Positions 17,125-26,470 are shown, counted from the first letter of the stretch. The stretch: 29,045 nt of DNA from Paulinella micropora (GCA_009731375.1 BJOX01000115.1:543297-572341), one strand, 5' to 3'. Made by a program: numbers and translations. The notes: a model not told the origin generated them from the letters alone.

Positions 17125-18436
17125 ATGGATACAAAAAGAGATTGGGGATCGCTTGCTAGTGAGCTTACCAGCATTCTAGATGAGTCACCTGCGTGCGAAG
17201 AAAAAGCCGACTGGGAGGGAGAGTTACGCCTGCGCAAGGAATATACACGCTACATGCTAGTAGGCGACGCCTGCGGCACCCTTTCTGTCTTACTCACTAT
17301 TACTGCGTGTACTCCGCTCGGTGGATGTCCTGGTGGCGGAGGAGGACAAGGAGGAGCAAGAGGAGGATTACAGCGAGCTAAATTGGGACCGGGGCTGCAC
17401 CGGAACTTGCCTTGTTTTGCTAGGAGGTTTGTCGCTAGAGACCACAGTGTTTGGCTCCGAAGAGTTAAGAGCGCGGCTGTTGCTATGCAGGCTAGCACGA
17501 CAAGCCCTGGACGTGGGCTCCAGGATCTGCGTTCTCTGCAACCAGCATGATCTTAAGCTTGTACGTAAAACGCCGTTCCCTGTGACTGCCGGGCGTTTGA
17601 CGCCGGAGCATCTCTGCGCAATCATGCAGCTGCGCTGGCTGCGCACGTGCGCAGAGCTGAAGCTGGGCGACGGGCTGCTGTGCCGTGTCATGCACGGTAA
17701 CGACATGCAGGTTCCTTCCCTGCAGAAAAAGCAGGTCGTCTACAGCTCAGACCTCCCGCAGGTCCAGGCACGGCTGAACAGGAGTGCCAGGGATCTAGCA
17801 GACTTGGTTAGGCCCAGCGTTCTCCTGGCTGCTGCTAACGCTAGCGCTGCTGCTAGTGCTAGCACAAAAGACGCCGCGCACAAGAAAGTACTAGAGGAGG
17901 TGGCTAAACGCCTGTCCGTCTCAACCAAGCTGACGGCACTTTTGCAGTTAAACTCTGTTGTCGAGGTCGCCGAGTTGCAGAGCTCCTGGTTCGATCTTTT
18001 AGAACACAGCCCTACCAATGTCCTGCGCGTGGTAGCGGGGGTTGAACTGCAGGGGCAAAAACCACGTGGCGACGCCGTCCTTTGCAGCTGGTTTCGTCAC
18101 CAGCCGGTACTGCTCTCGCTAGCTGTCAACTCTCCTCGGGAGACGTGCTGCGTGATTCTAGAAGACGGAACTTCGGCTCACCTCGCTAACGCTCCCATAT
18201 ATGGGCAAGAGCAGCAGGCGAGCTGCTCCAGCACCCACGCCACTCCGCTCCCGGCAGAGCACCTGGTGCCTCTCGTGCCTGGCTACAGCTCGTGTGTGCG
18301 TGTTAAGAGCGCGGAGCCCGCTCCCTGGCCTGAGCTGCAGGCGCCGGGACTCCGCACGGACGCGTGGTGCAGAAACAAGGCTCTCAGTTTTTCCGTGGCG
18401 CGCAGACAAAAGCGACTGCAAAACCTGACAAGCTGA
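17125..18436 (+). CDS. Unknown protein, probably one gene with a frame change near 17290-17330
   Basis: The first frame starts at the ATG at 17125 (MDTKRDWGSLASEL) and looks coding for about 60 codons. The downstream frame is open from 17264 to 18436, with an internal ATG only at a few codons past 17330-equivalent weak options; the first GTG/ATG-type codon is the GTG-containing VDVLV segment near 17321. Beyond that it has an acidic patch (EEDKEEQEEDY), CVLC (near residue 70 of that frame), an Ala/Ser-rich linker (17826-17870) and a long mixed C-terminal region ending RLQNLTS. No family recognised and no membrane span. A single-base shift between about 17282 and 17320 would join the two into a protein of about 436 residues. 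Alternatives are two overlapping genes or a splice. Confidence 0.6.
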
Positions 18437-18657
18437 AAGAAATCAGTCCGCTTGCGCGGGCTGAGAGGGAGAAAAAAAAGGGGGGTAGGGCGCGGGGGGA
18501 TTGCCCCCCTCCGGGACTCCAAGAGAGCAAGGGAAAGAGGAAGGGGAGGGGTGGGAGAGGAGAGGGGGGGGGGGGGGGNNNNNNNNNNNNNNNNNNNNNN
18601 NNNNNNNNNNNNNNNNNNNNNNNNNNNNNNNNNNNNNNNNNNNNNNNNNNNNNNNNN

Positions 18658-18694
<37 letters not shown>

Positions 18695-18821
18695 AAGGGA
18701 GAAAGAAAGAAGAAAGTATTGAAAGCCCCAAAAAACCCGTCACTTCGTGTAATATTAAAGAGTGTGCACAGGGTCTCTTTTGGGACGGGGTTGCCGGGGA
18801 GTCCAGAGATTACAAAAAAAA
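18437..18821. other. Intergenic region with poly(G) on both sides of a 79-N gap
   Basis: Purine-rich sequence leads into G 18567-18578, N 18579-18657 and G 18658-18691. Downstream, a short AT-rich patch (AATATTAAAG near 18750) and an A-run directly before the ATG are the only promoter-like elements of the glycoprotein gene. Confidence 0.7.
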
Positions 18822-21800
18822 ATGCTCGTGTTATACTTGTTCTGCGCACTGGGCATAGCCCAAAACACGGTAGAAGGTTGGCTGAGGACCGAAGTAGAAT
18901 CGGTGATAGCTACTTCGTTCGACACTAATCAGGGCTTGGGCGTGGAGGAGGTTCGGGTCAAAATTAAAGGACTAGGTTGTTCACATGCTGTATGTCAAGC
19001 GAGGGTGCGATACGTGTCCGAAGTGGATAGTGGACAAATGTTGGAATTCAACCTCGCTGTTCCGACGCCGTACGTCGAGTACAGCGAGCTTACCCTCTTG
19101 GGCTTTTCACCGAGCTGGACGAGGTTGGTCAGCAGCGTTGTGTCTCTGACGGATGACTTTGGTTCTGGCATGCTGGTCAGGAGCGTGGAGGATTTCTTGC
19201 GCACGAGCGGGCAGCCCATTGAGCCCGGGGCGGGCGGCGTCAACAGCAGCCTGGCGCCCGAGCTCCGCACACCACCCCCTCCAAAGCTGCCCTGGGAGAC
19301 AGACAACGGCACAGGAGTGCTGGAGAGCTTTGCGCAGGCACAAGCCTTGCTCGAAGAGCAAGCGCAGAATTTGACTTCTGCGCTCGCGCCAGGCAGAAGG
19401 CGTACAATATTGCAAGCGACGGCACCGCCCTCGGACCTGCTCAGCAGCGTCAGTTTAGACAGCATCAAGAGCGCGTGCACCGATTACTCGACGCGTTGGG
19501 CCCAATTGAGGAACCAGTCATTATACGCCTTAGCGTCGATGGAGCAGCAACAAGCCGGTGGTGGTGGGGCGGGTGTGAGCGCGGTACCTGCACGCAGCAA
19601 GCTGGACGAGCTGGCGCGTGACGCGGCGGCGGTGCTGACGGACTGCCTAGCGAACGCGGCGACGGCGACGAGCAGCAAGTGTCTGAGCCTGACGGATTGC
19701 GCCGCGAACGAGCTGCAGCACATGCGCTACAACCTGGACTTGAAGCTGTCGAGCGCTTACACGACGGAGCTGTTGTATCTGCGCAATGCCTACACGCGAG
19801 AGATACAAGCTTTCCGTGCAGGGGAGGGTTTTCAGGCGGATTGGGAGAAAGCGTTGGGAGCTTACAAAGAACTGGGCCAGCGCGCGGACAATGCGTCCGA
19901 CGAGATCATGGGTTTGCTGGACATCGTGAACGCGAGTGCGACCACGCTGGAGGAGAGGATCCAGGAGATCTCTGACTTTTACAGCAGCACAATCGAGAAG
20001 CACGCGCAGCTGATAGCGAACAACAGCGTGCTGGTTAGCCGGGCGGCCTCCGCGGCCCGTTCGGCCGTGGACTCGGCGCAGGAACTGTTTGAGGTTCTGG
20101 AGGGCACAGCTTACGGCGCGGAGCTGCTGGCGGAGCGCAACAGGATTTACATGCAGACCCTGCTGGAGAAAGCGGTCGGCGCCAGCGCGGTCTGGGGGAG
20201 CCTGTCCAAGATGCTGGAAACGATCCACACGCGCGCCGAGACCAAGGCCAGCCTGGTCCGCGCGCTCTTCAGCGGCTTGCAGGACAGCATATCCGATTGC
20301 TGGAGCCCATTGTTGCTCTCCCCCGGCCGCCGCGCGGTAGATCTGTTCGACCCCGCCACCGGCGCGGCGCGCTGGTTCCCCGTGCAGGGCCCCCGCTGGG
20401 TGTCGATCCGCCCGCCGGGTCCGGGCGTGGCTGGACGTTGCCCGAGGGTAGCTGGGGCTGCTGTGCTAGAGCGCCACACGCTGTCCCTGCAGTGCAATTT
20501 AGTGCCGCTGTCGCTGGAGCAGTACTCGTTCGACTCGGTGCTGCAGACCGTAGTCTTGGTGAGCCCGCGGGGCTGCGGGAACGGGACTTGTTTTTGCAAA
20601 TTGCAGCGCCGTTGGCAGGTCTTGCTGGACAGCGAGGACCTGCAGCGCCAGCACTGGGTAGCCAGGACCGCGGCCTCCTTTGCCAGCCTGCTGGGTTACA
20701 ACGAAAGCCTGCCGTCGGTTCTGCAGAGAGCGGAAGACGCCGACCCCTGGCTGGGAGAGACGGGCTGGACCCAGTGCGGGAGCGACGAGGAGGTGTGGGG
20801 GTTGCCGGCCGTTCGCACAGCGCTAGCTGAGGAGTTTTGTGTAGCGGGCTCGGGCGGTGAGTGGGACTGGGTCAGGCAGGGGTACTGCAACAAGAGCCGG
20901 CCGCTGAACGAGTCGTGGGACAGGGCGGGGGTCCCGCCGGGCGCGCGTGGCTTGCTGTTGGGCGCGCTGGACCTGCTGTGCCAAGACCAAACGGGCGCGG
21001 CGGCCACAGCCGGGGGCATGCCGGAGCCGAGCGCCGCCAAGCTCGGGCTGTGGGTCAGTGCTAGCAGCGGGCGCGTTTTCCGGCACTTGACGTGGCCGTA
21101 CCTGGCCGAGCTGAGCCGCTCTGTCCTCGACAGTCTCTCGCCCGGCCCCGGCGGTCAGAGCAGCAGCCTGAACTCGAGCTCAAGCTCGCCCGCCGCCCGT
21201 GCCCAGGCCTTCGGCAGGCTGCTGGAGGCGCAGCTGGGAACGGAGTGCCTGGTTTCGCCGGCCAGCTACCGTGCGTGGGTGGGGGCGGCGGGCGGCTCGG
21301 CGCTAGGCACGCTGAACCTCGTCCACCGCCACGCGCCGGGCTCGCCCCCGGCGCTACGCTTGCGCACGCAGCTCGTGCCGTACGCCCCGCACGCCCTGGA
21401 AGAACTGGAACGCACACAGCACCCCGCGCTGCAGTTTTGGGACGACGCGCTGGCCCATGTGCCCATGATGCGGCGCCAGGGGCAGCAGCTCAAGAGCACG
21501 GCGCAGGGCGAACTCCCGACGCCTGTGGCCACGGAAACCAGACGCGGCAGGCGCGAACAAACTTATGGGCTGCAGGGAGCTAGGGGTTCGGTCACGCTCA
21601 ACGGCGCGGGCGTGGCGCCGGATGCCCGTGCCACAGTTCAGTTCCAGATGCAAGAGGATGTGGCGGTGGGGGTGGTGACCTCGCCCGATCTGAGCGAGGT
21701 CTGGCTGCTAAACCAACGACGGAGGAACGCAGAGGCCTTTGTGCAGCCCACCGACGACGAGCTGCTGGCCGCCGGGGGCGGCGCCGGCGCGGACGGGCGC

Positions 21801-24050
21801 GCCATCAGCACCGCCCAGGGCGAGGTGGCCCAAGCTTACTGGCGGGACGCGCACGACTCCCTGCTCCGTACCTCGCTGCACTTTCTGGGCTACCCGTACT
21901 GCCTTGACAACCCCTGCCCCCTGAGAGCCACCTCGGTCGACCCGACCAACGGGCTGGTGACTTCGTACCGAACGGTGCTCGCCGGGGCCGGGGGGGGCGA
22001 CCCGCGCCCTATCCCCGGGCCCAATAATACCCACCCCTTTGGCGCCGCCTACAGCTCCTCGCCCGCCGGGCTAGCGCCCTACCTGATCGACCTGCCCGAA
22101 CGCCTAATCACCCTGTCGCCCAGCCTGCGGGCACGGGAGGGCACGCCCTTGTACTTGTTTGAACCGGCGCCGGCCGGCGCGGCCGCTGGCGGGGGGGGGC
22201 TCGCGCGCGCCGCTGCCTGGATGACGGTGGCCGACAACTGGCTCGGCTCGCTTAGCCCCACGGCGCGCGCGCAGTACCTGGCACAGTGGGGGGGGCTAGC
22301 GCGCCTGCCCTTGCGCCGCGACAGCGCGGCCCGCCTGCTGGACGCCACTCGCAACCCGTTTGCCCGGGGGATCTTTGACCCGCGCGAGGCGGGTCTCTCG
22401 CTGGGGCACTTCCAGGCGGAGCTGGAGATCCCGCCACGCCCGGACACCAACGAGCTCTTCGCCGCCTTTCAGGAGGCACTAGCCAGGCCGCTGAACGAGC
22501 GCCTGCGAGCCGAGTGGTTGGCCGGCCGCGCGCCCCGCACCGTAGACCTCAAGCTCCCGGCGCGCCTGTGCCGCACCACCAAGACCACGCAGGCAGGGGG
22601 GCTCTGCGCCATCCTGCGGCACTACTATATGTATTGGCTCACAGACGGTGAGGGCGTTCGTTTCTACCCACGCGACTGGGAGCTCGAGCTGTTGGTCCGA
22701 CGCACCGTCCCCTTGGCGGCCAACTCGAGCGCCGCGACCAACGACACTGTTTCGGGGCCGCCCGACCCCCTGAACTACTGCCCCCAAACCCTCGAGCTCC
22801 GACCCGGCACCGGCGGCACGCAGCAGCGAGGGATCCGGCTGGCCTACACCTCCCTCAACCCTACTACCGTCGGGGGGGGGGGGAGAGTCTCCCCTTGCGT
22901 GCTGCAGCTCGAGGCCCCGCGGTGTCAGGTCCTGCACCAGCTCCGCCTGTCCGAGCTGCGCCGTTACCAGACGTACGACCTGGACCTGACCAACTGCCGC
23001 GCTCTGTCCACCGACGTACGGGTGCTGATTAATTGCAGCGGAGAGGCCCAGCTCGCGGTTCTCTGCTTGCAGGGAACGCTGGACGCCGGCACCGCCTCCT
23101 TGCCCTCGCTAGAAATCTCGCGAGACAACGCACTCACCATCCGCGTCCAGCAGCAGTCCGAGCTAGCCCCGCTCTACCGTCAGCTTGGGGAGACCCTCTC
23201 CGGCCTAGCCATCAGCGATTCTGACGGCAGCCCCGGGGTCATAAACCTGGATGACCTCAACGCGGCCGCCGAGGCCTCCCTGGCTGACTACTCGGTTTCA
23301 GCGACGGTCCAGACTCAGGCCAGACAAGCCCTCACTGCTCTGAGCTCGCAGGCGCAGCAACTGGAGGTCAGCATCAACAACAGCGCCGCAGAGCTCGGCC
23401 GCCAGTACACGGTGCTGATCGCGGAAGCCAAGCGCAACGCAGCCGAGCTGAAAGCCAACATAAGCACACGCCAAAACATCTCAAAGGAGTTAGAGGCTAT
23501 GTATTACCAGGGCGCGGCGCTAAGAGACAGCCTAAGCGAAGATATGCAAGATCTGCGCCAGTACGGCGCCAACCTTAGCACGCAGATGCTGACGGTGCTG
23601 CAAGATCTGCAGAACACTCTAACCTTGCAATACTCCTGTCCAACGGGCGTGACGGCCGAGACACTTTCCGCCTTTCTGAATCTGACGACGGATTACTGCT
23701 ACCGGCCACTGCCGCTCACGAACGACTCCTCGGGGCCGTGCCCTTGTACCAGTGAAAAAGAAACCAAGCTCTTTTTTGGTTTTTGCAGCAAACCAGACGA
23801 AGACGGCAGCTGCGAATCGTGCGCAAACCCGGCAGGCGGGATCCTGGCCGGCCTCTTGATTGGCTCACTTTGCTGTTTTTTCATGGGCGGCATCGGCGGC
23901 CTCGCCGCCCTCGTGGTGGCCCGCCGGGGCGGGGCGCGGGAACCGCCCGATAGACCGATAGGCAACCGTCTGTTCTGGGGGCTCTTTCTAGGCGTTAATC
24001 CGCTCCTGGGATTTAGTCTTTTAATTACCATGCTAACCCTAAACCGCTAG
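18822..24050 (+). CDS. Giant envelope-type glycoprotein with coiled coils
   Basis: A 1742-residue protein. The ATG at 18822 is chosen because it begins a signal peptide (MLVLYLFCALGIAQ); a GTG at 18762 is in frame but gives no such start. More than a dozen N-glycosylation sequons are present (NSS, NGT, NLT, NQS, NAS). Residues ~320-470 and ~1540-1640 are helical, heptad-like stretches; a large Cys-containing, Gly/Pro-rich region lies between. Near the C-terminus is a Cys-rich stalk (CPCTSEKETKLFFGFC), then two membrane spans at ~1673-1699 and ~1717-1739. The design fits a virion surface or membrane-fusion protein, but no named family is recognised and no furin or fusion-peptide motif is obvious. 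The frame is intact over 5.2 kb despite many G/C runs, arguing for a functional gene. Its stop precedes AATAAA by ~60 bases. Confidence 0.85.
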   Translation: MLVLYLFCALGIAQNTVEGWLRTEVESVIATSFDTNQGLGVEEVRVKIKGLGCSHAVCQARVRYVSEVDSGQMLEFNLAVPTPYVEYSELTLLGFSPSWTRLVSSVVSLTDDFGSGMLVRSVEDFLRTSGQPIEPGAGGVNSSLAPELRTPPPPKLPWETDNGTGVLESFAQAQALLEEQAQNLTSALAPGRRRTILQATAPPSDLLSSVSLDSIKSACTDYSTRWAQLRNQSLYALASMEQQQAGGGGAGVSAVPARSKLDELARDAAAVLTDCLANAATATSSKCLSLTDCAANELQHMRYNLDLKLSSAYTTELLYLRNAYTREIQAFRAGEGFQADWEKALGAYKELGQRADNASDEIMGLLDIVNASATTLEERIQEISDFYSSTIEKHAQLIANNSVLVSRAASAARSAVDSAQELFEVLEGTAYGAELLAERNRIYMQTLLEKAVGASAVWGSLSKMLETIHTRAETKASLVRALFSGLQDSISDCWSPLLLSPGRRAVDLFDPATGAARWFPVQGPRWVSIRPPGPGVAGRCPRVAGAAVLERHTLSLQCNLVPLSLEQYSFDSVLQTVVLVSPRGCGNGTCFCKLQRRWQVLLDSEDLQRQHWVARTAASFASLLGYNESLPSVLQRAEDADPWLGETGWTQCGSDEEVWGLPAVRTALAEEFCVAGSGGEWDWVRQGYCNKSRPLNESWDRAGVPPGARGLLLGALDLLCQDQTGAAATAGGMPEPSAAKLGLWVSASSGRVFRHLTWPYLAELSRSVLDSLSPGPGGQSSSLNSSSSSPAARAQAFGRLLEAQLGTECLVSPASYRAWVGAAGGSALGTLNLVHRHAPGSPPALRLRTQLVPYAPHALEELERTQHPALQFWDDALAHVPMMRRQGQQLKSTAQGELPTPVATETRRGRREQTYGLQGARGSVTLNGAGVAPDARATVQFQMQEDVAVGVVTSPDLSEVWLLNQRRRNAEAFVQPTDDELLAAGGGAGADGRAISTAQGEVAQAYWRDAHDSLLRTSLHFLGYPYCLDNPCPLRATSVDPTNGLVTSYRTVLAGAGGGDPRPIPGPNNTHPFGAAYSSSPAGLAPYLIDLPERLITLSPSLRAREGTPLYLFEPAPAGAAAGGGGLARAAAWMTVADNWLGSLSPTARAQYLAQWGGLARLPLRRDSAARLLDATRNPFARGIFDPREAGLSLGHFQAELEIPPRPDTNELFAAFQEALARPLNERLRAEWLAGRAPRTVDLKLPARLCRTTKTTQAGGLCAILRHYYMYWLTDGEGVRFYPRDWELELLVRRTVPLAANSSAATNDTVSGPPDPLNYCPQTLELRPGTGGTQQRGIRLAYTSLNPTTVGGGGRVSPCVLQLEAPRCQVLHQLRLSELRRYQTYDLDLTNCRALSTDVRVLINCSGEAQLAVLCLQGTLDAGTASLPSLEISRDNALTIRVQQQSELAPLYRQLGETLSGLAISDSDGSPGVINLDDLNAAAEASLADYSVSATVQTQARQALTALSSQAQQLEVSINNSAAELGRQYTVLIAEAKRNAAELKANISTRQNISKELEAMYYQGAALRDSLSEDMQDLRQYGANLSTQMLTVLQDLQNTLTLQYSCPTGVTAETLSAFLNLTTDYCYRPLPLTNDSSGPCPCTSEKETKLFFGFCSKPDEDGSCESCANPAGGILAGLLIGSLCCFFMGGIGGLAALVVARRGGAREPPDRPIGNRLFWGLFLGVNPLLGFSLLITMLTLNR

Positions 24051-24105
24051 CGCCCAGCCCGCTAGCGCGGGCCGGAAGGAGAGAATGCCAAGAAACAAAA
24101 AGTGT

Positions 24106-24114
24106 TTTAATAAA
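24106..24114. terminator. Shared bidirectional poly(A) signal
   Basis: TTTAATAAA gives AATAAA (24109-24114) for the glycoprotein gene and, on the other strand, ATTAAA (24106-24111) for the small gene ending at 24131. Confidence 0.6.
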
Positions 24115-24130
24115 AAAATCAAGTCTCAAA

Positions 24131-24493
24131 TTATGCAAACTTGTGCAGCACGCGACGACGATTTTGGTAGCACCAGCCTACACGCAAGCTCCTGCGCCTC
24201 TTGATCTCCGACATGTCCAAGAATGACACGTACCGCTGGTGCTGCTCGCTCCAATAGCCACTCGTGTAGTGGATCGCGGGCGGGCCGAGCATTCTAACCA
24301 CCGACGCCCGGAAGTGTGGGCTACACTCTAGCATGTTGGACGTATCCAGTAGCTCCTGCCATGCAGTGTCGGCCGGAATAAGGCCCAACGCTTGGCCGGG
24401 CCTGGCAAGCAGCAAAGGCGCCAGCAGGCGCGGCTCAAAGCTAAGCTGGAGGCTCGGCAGGGGCTGGCGGGGTGAAACGGTCACGCTTGTCAT
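24131..24493 (-). CDS. Small unknown protein
   Basis: A 120-residue protein with ATG at 24493 in an AAAATG context. It has a hydrophobic/Pro N-terminal third (LLAPLLLARPGQALGLIPAD), not a convincing signal peptide, then a Tyr/Trp/Arg-rich C-terminal half (HYTSGYWSEQHQRYVSFLD, KRRRSLRVGWCYQNRRR). No family recognised. It is convergent with the glycoprotein gene, sharing the poly(A) element, and lies in the same direction as the lipase upstream. Confidence 0.6.
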   Translation of the reverse strand: MTSVTVSPRQPLPSLQLSFEPRLLAPLLLARPGQALGLIPADTAWQELLDTSNMLECSPHFRASVVRMLGPPAIHYTSGYWSEQHQRYVSFLDMSEIKRRRSLRVGWCYQNRRRVLHKFA

Positions 24494-24712
24494 TTTCGCT
24501 TGCCTCGTCCCGGACAGAAAAAGAGAGAGAGGAAAAGAGAGAGAAAAAAAGGCGGCGCGCTATCCAAAACTTTCTCCCCCCTCTCCCTCCCTCTCCCCCT
24601 CCCCTCCCTCTCCTCTTTTCCAGCACACACACACACACACACACCCCCGTCCCCCTTCCCCCCCTTTCCCCCCCATCCACATTCCCTCGGGGCCTAGCAA
24701 GGGAACTGCTGC
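24494..24712. repeat. Low-complexity intergenic stretch with (CA)n
   Basis: Purine-rich then pyrimidine-rich sequence surrounding a (CA)n microsatellite at about 24624-24644. No AATAAA is visible on the minus strand for the lipase gene. Confidence 0.7.
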
Positions 24713-25819
24713 CTAGGAGATTACCTCGGGTATTCCATAGTAGACGGCATGAGAATAGTAAGATCTGTCCATTCTGTTTAGGCATGTGTGCCATAAGCAA
24801 TGGCGTATGCCTTGGGCTTTACTATCAGAGGTCTCTTTTACCGCTCTATACACACCAGTAATGCCTGGCGGTCCGTCTGTCGGCTTTGGGTGTTCGTAGG
24901 AACCACTGCGCATAAACCTGTCGGGCAGTTGGGGGATAACATCATTCTCCTTGTACACGCGAGTCAACCTACACTTAAATTTACCTTCTCGGCTCAGCAT
25001 CTGCAGAATGAGTTTGTTGCAAGCCCTGTTACCAAACATGGGCGCTGCCAAGCTCACGACCTCGACTTGTGTCTCGAGCAGAAGCTTGGCGGCACAGGCG
25101 CCAACCAGGGCGGCCAGGGCGCCTCCAAGCGACATGCCTATGCACCAGAGACTGTCCAGCTCCTTACTTTCCATGCGTTCAATGAGAAAGCGTAGGGGAC
25201 GCTGCGTTACACAAGAGCCAAGTGCTTTGTAAAGGCCCGTGTGGCAGAAGACATTTTCCTTATCAGCCTGCTCTTTCATTTGACTAACAGCTAAATGTAT
25301 TTGCTGGTAGCACAGAGAGGAGGAGTACTTTTTCCCGGGCGTCGAGGTGCCCTCAATTCTGCGGCGCCAGCATTGGAGGTCTAAAAGGCGGTTTTGTGTG
25401 GTAAAGGTTGGGCGTAGTGCTAGAATGGCCGTTTTACGGTTTTGGTTGTACCACAACACTGAGCTTAGTTCCCGCCGTTTGCATTCGTAACCGCACACCC
25501 GATCCCGTTCGCACTGCTCGGTCTGATCCGATGCCTTGCGCTGTCCGGTCTGGTCCGGTGGCGCGCGGGCCCTTAGCGGCAAAGAGTCTAATCGGCACGC
25601 CGTGCTGTCGTTCGGGGCACCCAGGCTAATACCAATACTGCAGTTCCCATGCCTGATCGCTATGTCCAACAGATTCTTGATTTCACTCTCATCCAGCTCC
25701 GAGCCTAACCCCGGGGAAGAAAGCCAGGACGAAACCTTAGCACCGGACTCGTCTTGTATACGAGCAAGACTACCATTCGCGCAGGGTCGTGCTGGAGCAC
25801 GGTCCTCCGCTCCTAGTTT
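24713..25819 (-). CDS. Class 3 (fungal-type) lipase, 5' end without ATG
   Basis: An alpha/beta-hydrolase of the lipase class 3 family (Pfam Lipase_3 pattern), which cleaves acyl esters of glycerides or phospholipids. The nucleophile elbow GMSLGGALA holds the catalytic Ser (codon 25130-25132). The family's GNRACN segment follows, then the acid Asp in ENDVIPQLP (codon 24941-24943) and the His in YYSHAVYYG (codon 24749-24751). AILALRPT matches the family's oxyanion-loop strand and FCHTGL its HxGF-like segment. So the triad is complete. The frame is open from 25819 but contains no ATG before Met131 of the 318-residue frame that begins with a TTG at 25669. A short upstream exon is plausible; spliced leader exons are known for viral lipases of Marek's disease virus type. 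Likely host-derived and possibly secreted via the missing exon. Confidence 0.85.
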   Translation of the reverse strand, partial: KLGAEDRAPARPCANGSLARIQDESGAKVSSWLSSPGLGSELDESEIKNLLDIAIRHGNCSIGISLGAPNDSTACRLDSLPLRARAPPDQTGQRKASDQTEQCERDRVCGYECKRRELSSVLWYNQNRKTAILALRPTFTTQNRLLDLQCWRRRIEGTSTPGKKYSSSLCYQQIHLAVSQMKEQADKENVFCHTGLYKALGSCVTQRPLRFLIERMESKELDSLWCIGMSLGGALAALVGACAAKLLLETQVEVVSLAAPMFGNRACNKLILQMLSREGKFKCRLTRVYKENDVIPQLPDRFMRSGSYEHPKPTDGPPGITGVYRAVKETSDSKAQGIRHCLWHTCLNRMDRSYYSHAVYYGIPEVIS

Positions 25820-25950
25820 TCAGTGCTCAAGTGTAGGACCGTCGAGTGGGCCGGATGCTGCGGCAGCCTGAGGGTGCCGTTGCAAGTGTCAAGTGTAAGG
25901 CTTTGTCGAGTTTTAATTCAGCGTGGATTTTTCTTGCACTTTCTTGGCGC
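25810..25950 (+). repeat. Dispersed element, copy A (with a partial copy just before it)
   Basis: CAAGTGTAAGGCTTTGTCGAG starts the clear copy at about 25889, extending through TTCAGCGTGGATTTTTCTTG to 25950. It matches, in inverted orientation, 27678-27740. A weaker relative (CAAGTGTAGGACC..GTCGAG) is at 25828-25846. On the minus strand these lie just upstream of the lipase frame. Confidence 0.6.
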
Positions 25951-26015
25951 CCTACTCCCCCTGCCCCTTCCCTGCCCTTCTTTCTCTCTCTCTTGGTTCT
26001 CAGTGCCAAGATTAA
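25820..26015. other. Region upstream of the lipase, no gene supported
   Basis: It holds repeat copies A and B and pyrimidine-rich sequence (25950-25995). It is the expected site of the lipase promoter or intron. No independent frame is convincing. Confidence 0.5.
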
Positions 26016-26058
26016 AACCTTGTCAGGGATTTTCTTTTGCGTGATTTTTCTTGTACAC
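26001..26058 (+). repeat. Dispersed element, copy B
   Basis: Starts CAGTGCCAAGATTAAAACCT, continues TTGTCAGGGATTTT and ends TTTTTCTTGTACA. The same order of motifs occurs inverted at 27327-27380 and 28323-28390. Confidence 0.75.
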
Positions 26059-26411
26059 CGTCTGTTCCATTCGCAACCCAGTGGAGGACGGCGTCCAGAA
26101 CCGGCGTCGAATTATTACAAGATAAGCTCCAGGCCAAGCCGACAACCAACGACGCGTACGACCCGCCGCTGGCTCAGCTAAAGAAAGCAATAGCTTTGGT
26201 GGCAAATCTGCGTTTTCCCCCTGAAATAGCCAAAAGCAAGGGGGCTCGGGCGCTACACGACTACTCCACACCGGCGATAATCGGCATGACTGCTGCGACC
26301 GAGCAATATGTAGAGCTTTTGCAAAAGGTGGTCGCATGCACGCAATGTGGTAAGAACAAGTCTCGAACGGCGCGGACAAGATTGAGTTGTTGTTGTCCAG
26401 TATCAGAATAA
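26016..26411 (+). pseudogene. Third CxxC-family copy: 3' fragment or exon
   Basis: Open from 26016 to a TAA at 26409-26411 with no ATG near the 5' end. From about 26108 the product is homologous to the C-terminal part of gene A (7762-9039): IALVANLRF is identical, LHDY matches LHDW, and ATEQYVELLQKVVACTQC matches AAEQYIHLLKTLLTCQNC. The N-terminal two thirds of the family are absent; in their place is repeat copy B. AATAAA (26408-26413) overlaps the stop codon, so the 3' end looks functional. It is either a truncated duplicate or the last exon of a spliced gene. Confidence 0.6.
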
Positions 26412-26442
26412 ATTAAAATCTGGTACAGGAATCGGCTTCTGT

Positions 26443-26450
26443 TATAAAAA
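26443..26450 (+). promoter_or_regulatory. TATA box of the gene at 26471
   Basis: TATAAAAA lies 21 bases before the ATG, with A/G-rich sequence between them. The short distance implies a very short leader. Confidence 0.5.
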
Positions 26451-26470
26451 AGAGAAGAAAAAAAAAGAAA

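Noticed and set aside
19107-24031. Many 60-190-codon frames on both strands inside the glycoprotein gene
   Set aside because: Shadows of a 5.2-kb high-GC coding region.
25536-26181. Plus-strand frames of ~111 codons over the lipase 5' end and the repeat elements
   Set aside because: They are antisense to the lipase or translate the dispersed repeats; the KxKxLSxIF-like peptide similarity comes from DNA-level repeat similarity, with changes not favouring synonymous positions.
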